Positions 44,260 to 51,743 are shown, numbered from the stretch's first letter. The stretch is DNA of 64,000 nt from VBDM01 sp035519135 (GCA_035519135.1 DATIWX010000004.1:192045-256044); one strand, 5' to 3'. Numbers and translations: made by a program. The notes: a model not told the origin generated them from the sequence alone.

Positions 44260-45582
44260 ATGAGCAATATCGTGGTCCGAACTGTAATCGCGGCCGCTCT
44301 GGCGGCGATCGTCGCGTTCGGAACGGGCCTGCTCCTCGGTCCCGAATGGGGCTGGTCGCTGTTCTCGCTTGCGCTTCTCGGCCTTGTTCTGCACCACGCC
44401 TGGCACGTTCAGCTGCTGCGCCGCTGGGCGTCGCTCTCGCTCACCGAGGCCGTCCCCGAGGGTACGGGCGTCTGGGGAGAGGTGTTCACTCTGCTGTACC
44501 GCAGGCAACGCGCTGAAATCGCCGAGCGCCGCAAGCTTGCGCACTCGCTCGCTCGGTCCCGGCAAGCGGGCCGCGCCCTTCCTTACGGGGTCGCGATCCT
44601 GGATTCCGAATACCGCATCGTGTGGTGCAACGATTCCTGCGAAGCGCATTTCGGCATCGACGCGGAGGCCGACGTCGGGCAGCCCATCACCTACATGGTG
44701 CGTGAGCCCGAGTTCGTCGAGTACGTCGCCGCGGGGGATTTCTCCAAGCCCATGCAGCTCAGGACCGGGCGCGACGGTCTCGTCCTCTCGGTGCAATTCG
44801 TTCCCTATGTGGAGTCGCAGCGCCTCCTGCTTTCGCGCGATATCACGCAGGGCATCCGGCTCGAGACCATGCGGCGGGATTTCGTCGCGAATGTTTCGCA
44901 CGAGCTGCGCACGCCGCTCACCGTGCTGGTCGGTTTTCTGGAGACCGTGCGGGAGCTCAAGCTCGATCCCGAGCGCTCACGCGACTACCTGAACCTCATG
45001 GCCGAGCAGAGCCGGCGTATGCAGCGCATCATCGACGACCTGCTGACCCTGTCGACGCTGGAGTCGGCGCCGGAGCCGCCCCGCGACGAGCGCGTCGACG
45101 TGGGGTTGCTACTCTCGCGCATACAGAGCGAGGCCGTTGCCCTCTCGGCAGGCCGCCAGCGAATCACGCTCGAAGCCGATCCTGGATTCGATCTCGTCGG
45201 AGCGGAATCCGAGATCGCCAGCGCCTTCGGCAATCTCGCCAGCAACGCCGTGCGCTATACCCCACAGGGAGGCGAGGTGCGGCTCATCTGGCGAAGCTCG
45301 CAGAAGGGTGCGGAATTTACGGTCGAGGATACGGGAGTCGGCATCGAATCCGAGCACATTCCGCGCCTTACCGAGCGCTTCTACCGTGTCGATCGCGGCC
45401 GATCGCGCGAGACCGGAGGCACTGGCCTGGGCCTGGCGATCGTCAAGCACGCCCTCGCGCGGCACCAGGCAAGCCTCGAAATAGAGAGCGCCCCCGGGGC
45501 GGGAAGCCGCTTCACCGCCAAGTTCCCGGCCCGCAGGGTCATTCCGGCGCGGGCCCGCACCGCGAACGACGCGGTGCTTTGA
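44260..45582 (+). CDS. phoR: Phosphate regulon sensor kinase PhoR
   Basis: 440-residue membrane histidine kinase. Two N-terminal hydrophobic segments (about 8-45) without a large periplasmic domain, a PhoR-type linker, and a PAS domain (ALPYGVAILDSEYRIVWCNDSCEAHFG) precede the DHp helix FVANVSHELRTPLTVLVGFLE with the phosphorylated His. The ATPase domain has NLASNAVRYTPQGG (N box), VEDTGVGI (G1) and GGTGLGLAIVKHAL (G2). Separation from phoB by ppx, ppk, dgkA, GT4 and PAP2 genes is unusual. Confidence 0.94.
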   Translation: MSNIVVRTVIAAALAAIVAFGTGLLLGPEWGWSLFSLALLGLVLHHAWHVQLLRRWASLSLTEAVPEGTGVWGEVFTLLYRRQRAEIAERRKLAHSLARSRQAGRALPYGVAILDSEYRIVWCNDSCEAHFGIDAEADVGQPITYMVREPEFVEYVAAGDFSKPMQLRTGRDGLVLSVQFVPYVESQRLLLSRDITQGIRLETMRRDFVANVSHELRTPLTVLVGFLETVRELKLDPERSRDYLNLMAEQSRRMQRIIDDLLTLSTLESAPEPPRDERVDVGLLLSRIQSEAVALSAGRQRITLEADPGFDLVGAESEIASAFGNLASNAVRYTPQGGEVRLIWRSSQKGAEFTVEDTGVGIESEHIPRLTERFYRVDRGRSRETGGTGLGLAIVKHALARHQASLEIESAPGAGSRFTAKFPARRVIPARARTANDAVL

Positions 45583-45603
45583 CGCGGGCCTGCGCCATGG
45601 CGG

Positions 45604-45637
45604 CTGTAACCTGATCGTAGCAATCCCCGTGTATTCT
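45604..45637 (+). promoter_or_regulatory. PhoB box and promoter of the phoR-plcP intergenic sRNA
   Basis: CTGTAAC-CTGA-TCGTAGC (45604-45621): the first heptamer is a perfect half-site and the second is degenerate (4 of 7). Exactly 10 nt later is TATTCT (45632-45637). Transcription would start near G45644. Confidence 0.6.
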
Positions 45638-45643
45638 GCCTCC

Positions 45644-45708
45644 GCCTCTCCTCGAGGCTCAGCATCACTCCTCCTCAAGCGCCCGTTCACCGACGGGCGC
45701 TTTTTTTT
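45644..45708 (+). ncRNA. Predicted ~65-nt PhoB-dependent sRNA with anti-SD sequences
   Basis: No ORF of note. A 5-bp hairpin GCCUC(45644-45648)/GAGGC(45654-45658) exposes loop UCCUC. A single-stranded stretch follows with CUCCUCCUC (45668-45676), complementary to GAGGAGGAG. It ends in the terminator stem AAGCGCCCG/CGGGCGCUU and a U-run. The plan (anti-SD loop plus CU-rich linker plus terminator) is the same as in the sRNA before rplM. It could alternatively be a premature-termination leader of plcP, but plcP has its own candidate PhoB promoter downstream of the terminator. Confidence 0.55.
45677..45708 (+). terminator. Intrinsic terminator between phoR and plcP
   Basis: Nine-bp stem AAGCGCCCG/CGGGCGCTT with an 8-nt loop and a run of eight T (two of them inside the stem). 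Confidence 0.93.
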
Positions 45709-45720
45709 CGAGATCAGCCG

Positions 45721-45754
45721 CCTTCATATTTCCGAAACGTCGCGCGCCTAGCCT
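45721..45754 (+). promoter_or_regulatory. PhoB box and promoter of plcP
   Basis: CCTTCAT-ATTT-CCGAAAC (45721-45738) matches the PhoB pattern at 5 of 7 in each half with the AT-rich spacer; 10 nt later is TAGCCT (45749-45754) as -10. Predicted start near 45761, about 43 nt before the ATG. Confidence 0.55.
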
Positions 45755-45803
45755 TGCGGCCGGGCAGGGTAACGGGAGGAAGCAAAGGGGTGCAGGGTTA
45801 ACA

Positions 45804-46592
45804 ATGAACCGGATTCGCGCGCTGTTCCTTTCTGATATCCATCTCGGCTCGCGCGCATGCCGGGCAGATCGGCTCCTCGCCTTCCTCAAGGAGTACGAGT
45901 GCCGGACGATATTCCTGCTCGGTGACATCGTCGATTTCTGGGCGTTGAAGCGTGTGGTGTACTGGCCCGAAAGCCACAACACCGTGGTGCAGAAGCTGCT
46001 GCGCCTGGCCCGGCACGGGGTCGAGATCTTCTATATACCCGGCAACCACGACGAGGCGCTCGGCGACTATTTTGATTCGTCCTTCGGAAACGTGCGGGTG
46101 AAGAAGGACTACCTCCACGTCGCCGCCGACGGCAAGCGCTACGCGCTCCTGCACGGCGATCAGTACGATCAGGTCACGGCCTGCGCGCGCTGGCTGTCGG
46201 TGCTGGGCGATGCGTCCTACAACCTGCTCGTAGACCTGAACCGCGCGCTCTCGTGGGTGCGCCGCAAGCTCCGCCTCAGGGGCCACTGGTCGCTGGCCGA
46301 TTACGCCAAGCGCAGCGTGCAGGGCGCCGCGAGCTTCATTTCCGGTTTCGAGCTCGCCGTCGCGCGTCATGGCAAGGCACTGGAGGTCGACGGCGTAATC
46401 TGCGGACATATCCATACGCCGGCCATCAAGCAGCTCGACGGCATTCTCTATCTCAACTGCGGCGACTGGGTGGACAGCTGCACCGCCATCGTCGAGCACC
46501 TCGACGGGAGCATGGAGCTGGTTCGCCACGCCCCCGCAGGGGACGGGCCCGACGAACGGCCCGTAGAGCTCGCCGAGGCGGTCGGCGCGTGA
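45804..46592 (+). CDS. PlcP-type metallophosphoesterase (phosphate-stress phospholipase C)
   Basis: 262-residue calcineurin-like phosphoesterase. Metal-binding motifs are FLSDIHLGS, LLGDIVDFW, IPGNHDEALG, LLHGDQYD and CGHIHTP. Automatic annotation would call it UDP-2,3-diacylglucosamine hydrolase (LpxH family). The overall pattern (SDIHLGSRACRADRLLAFL, WPESHNTVVQKLLR, NCGDWVDSCTAIVEHLDG) is instead that of the PlcP group, which in Sinorhizobium degrades phosphatidylcholine/PE to diacylglycerol under phosphate limitation. The PhoB box and Pho neighbours support that reading. Start ATG 45804; GGGAGGAAG lies upstream at long spacing. Confidence 0.82.
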   Translation: MNRIRALFLSDIHLGSRACRADRLLAFLKEYECRTIFLLGDIVDFWALKRVVYWPESHNTVVQKLLRLARHGVEIFYIPGNHDEALGDYFDSSFGNVRVKKDYLHVAADGKRYALLHGDQYDQVTACARWLSVLGDASYNLLVDLNRALSWVRRKLRLRGHWSLADYAKRSVQGAASFISGFELAVARHGKALEVDGVICGHIHTPAIKQLDGILYLNCGDWVDSCTAIVEHLDGSMELVRHAPAGDGPDERPVELAEAVGA

Positions 46593-46599
46593 AGCGGCG

Positions 46600-47877
46600 C
46601 TAGTTCCGCATGCGCGCGTGCTGCCGGCCGAGCCACAGGCCGACGACAAGCCAGAGCACGGCCCCGGGAATCGCCGCCGCAGCGAGTCCCGCGAGGCTCA
46701 AGCCCAGACCTTTCAGAGCCGCGTACACCCAGCCGCTGGCGGTGTCTCCGCCGCGGAACACGACCGTGTCGATGAAGTTCTTCGACTTGTACTTCACCTC
46801 GCGCGCAAGCGCGGTGAAGAGCATCTCGCGCGCCGGCCGCGCGATCGCATAGTCGGCCGCCCGGCGAAGGACCTGGAAAACGATCAGGATCGCGAGTAAA
46901 GGCATCAGAGCGATGGCCGCGAACCCGGCCAGCCCGAGGGCCGGCAACAGCGCCAGTGCGACCCCGACACCCAGCTTCTCGACCACCTTGGCTACGATAA
47001 AGAGCTGCCCGAGCAGGGTAAGTACGTTGACCGCGAGATCCACCCGCGCGAACAGCGCGGTCCGCTGTGCCGAGTCTTGGTACGTCGCGGCGACCAGACG
47101 AGCGAGTTCGAGATAGGCGAAACCGAAGAGAACGGTGTAAAGGAGCACGTAGAGAACGATGCCGAGGAGATAGGGCGAGCGCAGGATCCCCGCGAGTCCG
47201 GACCAGGTCGTGCCGCCGATCGAGCCGGCCTCATCGCCAGAGTCTGCCCCGGGATAGGGGTCGTCGCGCCCCTCGGCGTGCCGCACCAAGGCCCGGACGC
47301 ACGCGAGGGCCGCCGCCAGGAAGAAGCAGCATACGAGCAGGAGGTTGGCCGTCCCTAGCGGCGCGGCGAGCAAAGCCGTGAGCGTCGGGCCGGCCAGGGC
47401 ACCGCAGCTGCCACCCGCCGAGATGAAGCCAAACAGGCGCGCCGCCTGCTCGGGATGGAACAGGTCGGTCATCAGGCTCCAGAAAAGCGATACCACGAAG
47501 AGGTTGAATACGCTCACCCATACGAAGAAGGCGCGTGCAACCGCGGGCGGCGCATAGCCGACCGAAAACAGGGCGTAAAAAACCAGCAGGTTGGCGACGA
47601 AGAACAGATAGGCCCAAGGAACGAGGCGCCGGCGCGGCAGGCGCGACGCAGCGAAGCCGAAAACAGGCGCGACGGCGAGCATGGCGGCAAAGGTGGCGGA
47701 AAACAGCCACGGCAGATTTTCGACACCGCCCTGCACGCCCATCTCATCGCGCAGCGGCCGCAGGACGTAGTACCCGCAAAGGAGGCAGAAAAAACCGGCG
47801 AAAGACCACAGCGAGGGGCCGATCTCATCGGGTCTGGCGCGGGCGATACGCCTCAATGCGGAATGGGCGAGGTCCAA
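46600..47877 (-). CDS. Major-facilitator / NTP-NDP exchange-type transporter
   Basis: 425-residue polytopic membrane protein with about twelve hydrophobic segments. It resembles the free-living bacterial relatives of the ATP:ADP antiporter (AAA/TlcA) superfamily: GYYVLRPLRDEMG near the N-terminus, FWSLMTDLFHPEQAARLFGFISAGGSCGALAGP in the middle and RRAADYAIARPAREMLFTAL after helix 9. Function in non-parasitic bacteria is unknown and nucleotide transport should not be assumed. Convergent with plcP (7 nt between stops). Start ATG 47877. Confidence 0.8.
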   Translation of the reverse strand: MDLAHSALRRIARARPDEIGPSLWSFAGFFCLLCGYYVLRPLRDEMGVQGGVENLPWLFSATFAAMLAVAPVFGFAASRLPRRRLVPWAYLFFVANLLVFYALFSVGYAPPAVARAFFVWVSVFNLFVVSLFWSLMTDLFHPEQAARLFGFISAGGSCGALAGPTLTALLAAPLGTANLLLVCCFFLAAALACVRALVRHAEGRDDPYPGADSGDEAGSIGGTTWSGLAGILRSPYLLGIVLYVLLYTVLFGFAYLELARLVAATYQDSAQRTALFARVDLAVNVLTLLGQLFIVAKVVEKLGVGVALALLPALGLAGFAAIALMPLLAILIVFQVLRRAADYAIARPAREMLFTALAREVKYKSKNFIDTVVFRGGDTASGWVYAALKGLGLSLAGLAAAAIPGAVLWLVVGLWLGRQHARMRN

Positions 47878-47945
47878 GGCCGGTTCGAGCCGGTCAAACG
47901 GCTCATTCTAGCCGTCGAGGGCGTTAAAAAAGTCACACTTTTCCC

Positions 47946-47961
47946 TGGCATCGGTCTTGCT
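47946..47961 (+). promoter_or_regulatory. Sigma54-type (-24/-12) promoter
   Basis: TGGCATCGGTCTTGCT matches TGGCAC-N5-TTGCW with one mismatch; GG and GC are spaced 12 nt apart. It points at the small secreted repeat protein at 48059, with a start expected near 47973. The upstream 68 bp to the divergent transporter gene could hold an enhancer, but none was identified. Confidence 0.65.
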
Positions 47962-48058
47962 CTAGACGGGGTGTATGGGTGAGGGGCAGGGCGGAAAGGC
48001 GAGTTTGTCGCACCCCCGACGCTCCCCGAGGAACAACTGACAGAAAGAGGAGGCTGCA

Positions 48059-48307
48059 ATGAGCACACGCAAAGTACTGACGCTGGTTTCGATCGTCGGG
48101 ATGCTGTTCTCTCCCGTTGCGTTCAGCGGCGTTGTCGGCGAGAAGCTGGACAGCGGCCTGGGCGACCTGTCCCCGAACTACACCGCTGCGGAATTCCAGC
48201 GCACTTACCACGTCGCGGGCGAGTCCCTCGACAGCGGCCTGGGCGACCTGTCCCCGAGCTACACCGCTGCGGAATTCCAAGGGAAGGAAATCGTCGCGAT
48301 CCGTTAG
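48059..48307 (+). CDS. Small secreted protein with two DSGLGDLSP repeats
   Basis: 82-residue protein. The signal peptide runs to about VAFSG. The mature ~60 residues are two copies of a ~27-residue unit, (GEK/GES)LDSGLGDLSP(N/S)YTAAEFQ, with nearly identical DNA at 48135-48214 and 48216-48295. Short exported proteins with DSGLGDL repeats occur in several betaproteobacteria to my recollection, with no known function. Strong ribosome-binding site AGAGGAGG. The upstream sigma54-type promoter suggests control by nitrogen status, motility, stress or another enhancer-binding regulator. Confidence 0.78.
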   Translation: MSTRKVLTLVSIVGMLFSPVAFSGVVGEKLDSGLGDLSPNYTAAEFQRTYHVAGESLDSGLGDLSPSYTAAEFQGKEIVAIR

Positions 48308-48361
48308 TGTTGGGCCGGCGGCGCCTCCAAGCCTCCGCCTCCCAGGGACGGCTGGTTGCCC

Positions 48362-48994
48362 TCAGGGCGCCAGCCGTTCGATTTTCCAGCCGCCCGCGGC
48401 CCTGCGATAGCAGAGACGGTCGTGCAGGCGGTCCTTGCGCCCCTGCCAGAATTCGAACCGCTCAGGCGCGAGGCGATAGCCCCCCCAGTCCTCAGGGCGC
48501 GGCGGTGCGTCACGCCAACGCTTCGAAGCCCCTTCCAGCTTGACCTCCAGGGCTTCACGGCTCGCGACCACATCGCTTTGCGGCGAGATGATTGCCGATA
48601 GCCGGCTCCCAAGGGGTCTGCTGGCAAAATACTCGTCGGACTCGGCGGCGGAGACGCGGGTAACGCCTCCCTCGATGCCGATCTGGCGCTCCAGCTCCTT
48701 CCAGCAGAAAAGCAGCATTGCGCGGGGATTCTCCTCGAGTTCTCGCCCCTTGCGGCTGCGATAGTGGGTGTAGAAGACGAAGCCGCGCGCGTCGACTCCC
48801 TTCAGCAGGACGGTGCGCACCGATGGGTGCCCCTGTTTCGTCGCCGTCGCGAGCGTCATCGCATTCGGCAGCGCGACGCCCGAGTGCAGGGCGTCATCGA
48901 ACCAGCTGCCGAACTGAACGAGCGGATCGGCATCGAGATCCTTCTCGTGCAATCCGGCGCGCATGTATTCCTGGCGCAGAGCGGCGAGTTCCAT
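48362..48994 (-). CDS. pdxH: Pyridoxamine 5'-phosphate oxidase
   Basis: 210-residue FMN enzyme producing pyridoxal 5'-phosphate. Motifs: PNAMTLATATKQGHPSVRTVLLKGVDARGFVFYTHYRSRKGRELEENPRAMLLFCW, IEGGVTRVSAAESDEYFASRPLGSRLSAIISPQS, and the C-terminal FEFWQGRKDRLHDRLCYRR. ATG 48994 gives the family length; the open frame continues far upstream only as an antisense-like extension through the neighbouring transporter gene. Confidence 0.95.
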   Translation of the reverse strand: MELAALRQEYMRAGLHEKDLDADPLVQFGSWFDDALHSGVALPNAMTLATATKQGHPSVRTVLLKGVDARGFVFYTHYRSRKGRELEENPRAMLLFCWKELERQIGIEGGVTRVSAAESDEYFASRPLGSRLSAIISPQSDVVASREALEVKLEGASKRWRDAPPRPEDWGGYRLAPERFEFWQGRKDRLHDRLCYRRAAGGWKIERLAP

Positions 48995-49002
48995 GAGGCA
49001 TT

Positions 49003-50139
49003 TTACCCGCGGCGCTTCGCGTACCAGCTGCCGCCGGACAGCAGCACCGCCGTCGCCCAGAAAACAGGGAGCATCCCGAGCGCGGTGCCGAGCGCCCCGA
49101 ACGCGAGCGGAATCGTGATCTGGCTGATGTTGACGAGCGTCATGCGCACGCCGATGGCTTCGCCAACCCGGCCCTGGGGCACTGTGTTGTGCAGCAGCGA
49201 CATGACCATCGGTTGTGACATGCCCAGCCCCAGGCCGAGGAAGAACGCGACCGCCATCAGGAAACCCGCGCTCTTCAGAAGCGGGAAAAGGAGAAACGAC
49301 CCGGCCGCGATCGCCAGGGAAACCGCGAGCAGCGGCCAGGCGCTCAGCCGCCGGGAGATCGCGGGAAGCAGGCCGCGGATGACGAAGGTGGCGGCCGAAA
49401 ACGAGCCGAGCACCAAGCCGATGCTGGAGGCCGAGAGCTCGATGCTCGAGCCGTAGACGGGGATCGCGAACGTGAACATGTCCCACGCGGCGGCGAGCAG
49501 ACCGCTGGTGATGAAGACCGGGCGCAGTCCGCGGTGGCGCAGGAGATCCGCGACCCGATGGCGCGGATCGCGCGGTGCGGCGTGAGCGTGGGGCTGGGGC
49601 AGGTGCAGCTTGTCCAGCCCCAGCACCGCGATCGGCACGAGCGGAAATCCCGCGAGCACCGCGAAGGTGGCGGTGTAGCCGATCTCGTCGATCCCGAATC
49701 CGGCGAGCATGGGCCCGATGAAACCCGAGATGGAGAATCCCAGTGCGCTCAGGCTGAAGTTCACGGGGCGGTCCTCGGGCTTGCCGATGTAGCCGACGAT
49801 CTGCTGCGCGGCCACCTGGTACATCATGAATCCGGAGCCGATCAGGACGCTGGCGATGTAGAGCGCGGACATTCCCGGCCACAGGAAGGGAAGGCTCGCC
49901 CCCGAGCCTATCGCGACGGAACCGATAAGCATGGGAGGCCGGGCGCCGACGCGGTCGGTCCAGCGTCCCATGCTCACGGCGAAGAACATCGGCAGCAAGG
50001 CATAGAGCGCCATCAGCGCGCCGACCGTGAAGGGCGTGGCCTTCAAGTGGATCGCATACAGCGAAGCCGCCACCCGGGTCCCGGCGAACACCGAGTGGTT
50101 GAGCAGCGTGATGAAGATGAGGAGGTAGAGGGTGCGCAC
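49003..50139 (-). CDS. MFS transporter
   Basis: 378-residue polytopic protein with about eleven to twelve hydrophobic helices and the MFS loop motif SMGRWTDRVGARPPMLIG between helices 2 and 3. Substrate unknown; the pattern resembles drug or metabolite efflux carriers. GTG 50139 directly abuts the stop of the upstream aldo/keto reductase gene, so they form an operon with pdxH 8 nt downstream. Confidence 0.85.
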   Translation of the reverse strand: MRTLYLLIFITLLNHSVFAGTRVAASLYAIHLKATPFTVGALMALYALLPMFFAVSMGRWTDRVGARPPMLIGSVAIGSGASLPFLWPGMSALYIASVLIGSGFMMYQVAAQQIVGYIGKPEDRPVNFSLSALGFSISGFIGPMLAGFGIDEIGYTATFAVLAGFPLVPIAVLGLDKLHLPQPHAHAAPRDPRHRVADLLRHRGLRPVFITSGLLAAAWDMFTFAIPVYGSSIELSASSIGLVLGSFSAATFVIRGLLPAISRRLSAWPLLAVSLAIAAGSFLLFPLLKSAGFLMAVAFFLGLGLGMSQPMVMSLLHNTVPQGRVGEAIGVRMTLVNISQITIPLAFGALGTALGMLPVFWATAVLLSGGSWYAKRRG

Positions 50140-51072
50140 CTAGAGCGATGCGAAGTGGACGGCCATCCTCTTGCGCATGGACTCGTCCGGGAGCGGCCCG
50201 GAGGCGGCGCCGAGATTGTCGGCGACGTGCCTGGCGTTGCGCGTCCCGGGAATGACGCAGGTCACCCCGGGATGGCCGAGGATCCACTTCAGGAAGAACT
50301 GCGCCCAGCTGTTGCAGCCGATCTCCTTCGCCCACTCGGGCAGCGGCTTGCCCTTGACGCGGCCGAACATGGCGCCCTCCGCAAACGGCCGGTTCACGAT
50401 GACCGCGGTGCGGCTGGCCGCGGCGGCGGCGAGCAGGCGCCGATCGGCCTCGGGCTCGGCGAGCGAGTAGTTGACCTGGACGAAGTCGATGTCTCCGGGA
50501 TTGATATAGCTTTCCAGTTCGCCGTGCGCTCCCGCGTGGTAGTGGGTCACGCCGACGTAGCGTACGCGTCCGGCCTTCTTCCATTCGCGCAGCGTCGCCA
50601 GGTGCGTGCCGGCGTCGACCAGGTTGTGCACCTGCATCAGGTCGAGGCGCTCGACGCGGAGTTTCCTCATCGAGTCCTCCATCTGGCGGATGCCGGCCTG
50701 CTTGCCGCTGGTCCAGACCTTGGTGGCGAAGAACAGTTTCGATTTCACGCCGAGCTCCTCGGCGAGCTGGCCGGAGACAGATTCGGCGGAGCCGTACATC
50801 GGCGAGCTGTCGATCACGCGGCCGCCGAGCTCGACCAGGGTCTGCAGGGCTTCGCGGGCCTGCATCGTTTCGGACCGGTCGCCCGCGACGTCGAATCCCT
50901 GCCAGGTGCCGAGGCCCACCGCCGGGATCGCCTCGCCGGTCTTCGGGATGGGGCGCTGGATCCGGTCGGCGGCGCGTGCGGCGGGCATGGCTCCTCCAAG
51001 CGTCAGCGCTGCGGCGAGCTTGAGCCAGCTGCGGCGCGAGAGACGAGTCCTGGGACTTCGCTGGGCGTCCAT
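50140..51072 (-). CDS. Tat-exported aldo/keto reductase
   Basis: 310-residue AKR-fold protein with a twin-arginine signal (SRRSWLKLAAALTLGGAMPAARA), so probably periplasmic. The AKR elements GEAIPAVGLGTWQGFDV, RVIDSSPMYGSAE (catalytic Asp/Tyr), LFFATKVWTSG (Lys) and LMQVHNL (His) are intact. Tat export fits folding with cofactor before export. ATG 51072 starts directly before the Tat motif; a longer frame to 51216 would bury it. Divergent from the RidA gene. Confidence 0.88.
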   Translation of the reverse strand: MDAQRSPRTRLSRRSWLKLAAALTLGGAMPAARAADRIQRPIPKTGEAIPAVGLGTWQGFDVAGDRSETMQAREALQTLVELGGRVIDSSPMYGSAESVSGQLAEELGVKSKLFFATKVWTSGKQAGIRQMEDSMRKLRVERLDLMQVHNLVDAGTHLATLREWKKAGRVRYVGVTHYHAGAHGELESYINPGDIDFVQVNYSLAEPEADRRLLAAAAASRTAVIVNRPFAEGAMFGRVKGKPLPEWAKEIGCNSWAQFFLKWILGHPGVTCVIPGTRNARHVADNLGAASGPLPDESMRKRMAVHFASL

Positions 51073-51229
51073 CGTCTTGAACGACTCCGATTCTAGCAGT
51101 CCTGATGTGACGCGCTGCCCGCGCTCGCGCAGCGGTTCCTCGATGCGGAACATCGCCGGAGCGTCGGGCTGCGCACCGCCGTTGCGTGGCCTATCGGCAC
51201 GTCTTACCATCCGCACTCAAGGAGGGAAG

Positions 51230-51727
51230 ATGAATCCGGGTCCGGAAAAGCGGAACTACGATGCCGGCCTGCCGTCCAGCAACGCGCCGTTCAATCTGTG
51301 CGTGCGCTACGGCGACCTGATCTTCATTTCGGGCCTGCCGCCCTTCGACGAGGCGTTCTCGAATGCGCTGCGCGAAGCGCGCGAGAAGGGCCTGCCGCTT
51401 CCGCCGTTTCCGAATCCGCCCTTCGAGCAGCAGGTGCGCCTGGTGATGGACAACATGAAGAAGCTGGTGGAAGCTGCAGGCTCGAACATGGATTGCCTGC
51501 TCAAGGTGATCGTGTGGTTGCGCGATCAGCGCGACTCGGAAACTTTCGACCGCATCTACCGTGGCTACTTCAGCAGCCGCGAGACGCTGCCCGCCAGGAC
51601 GCGCATCCAGGCGGGCCGCACGCCGCTCGATTGCGGGCTCGAGGTCGAGGCGATCGGCTATGTGCCCAGGAAGGGCGTGCACCGCAGAGCAGCGAGGCGA
51701 AAGCGCGGAACGACCCGCCGGAAGTGA
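51230..51727 (+). CDS. RidA/YjgF-family protein
   Basis: 165-residue protein of the RidA superfamily, whose members deaminate reactive enamines/imines or serve as subunits in catabolic pathways. Core elements are YGDLIFISGLPPFD, QVRLVMDNMKKLVEAAGSNMDCLLKVIVWLRDQRD and RTRIQAGRTPLDCGLEVEAIGYVP, including the conserved Arg of the active site (TRIQAG). It has a basic C-terminal tail (RRAARRKRGTTRRK) not typical of RidA. AAGGAGGG precedes ATG 51230. First gene of a six-gene run. Confidence 0.88.
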   Translation: MNPGPEKRNYDAGLPSSNAPFNLCVRYGDLIFISGLPPFDEAFSNALREAREKGLPLPPFPNPPFEQQVRLVMDNMKKLVEAAGSNMDCLLKVIVWLRDQRDSETFDRIYRGYFSSRETLPARTRIQAGRTPLDCGLEVEAIGYVPRKGVHRRAARRKRGTTRRK

Positions 51728-51743
51728 CCACGAGGAGGAAGAC

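Noticed and set aside
45804..46592. Annotation of the metallophosphoesterase as LpxH
   Set aside because: Motifs fit the superfamily, but overall pattern, Pho context and PhoB box favour PlcP. Kept as an alternative to be settled by phylogeny.
48995..50584. Long upstream extension of the pdxH frame (to 740 codons)
   Set aside because: It overlaps the MFS and aldo/keto reductase genes in another frame. PdxH is complete from 48994 and the extension has no recognisable domain.
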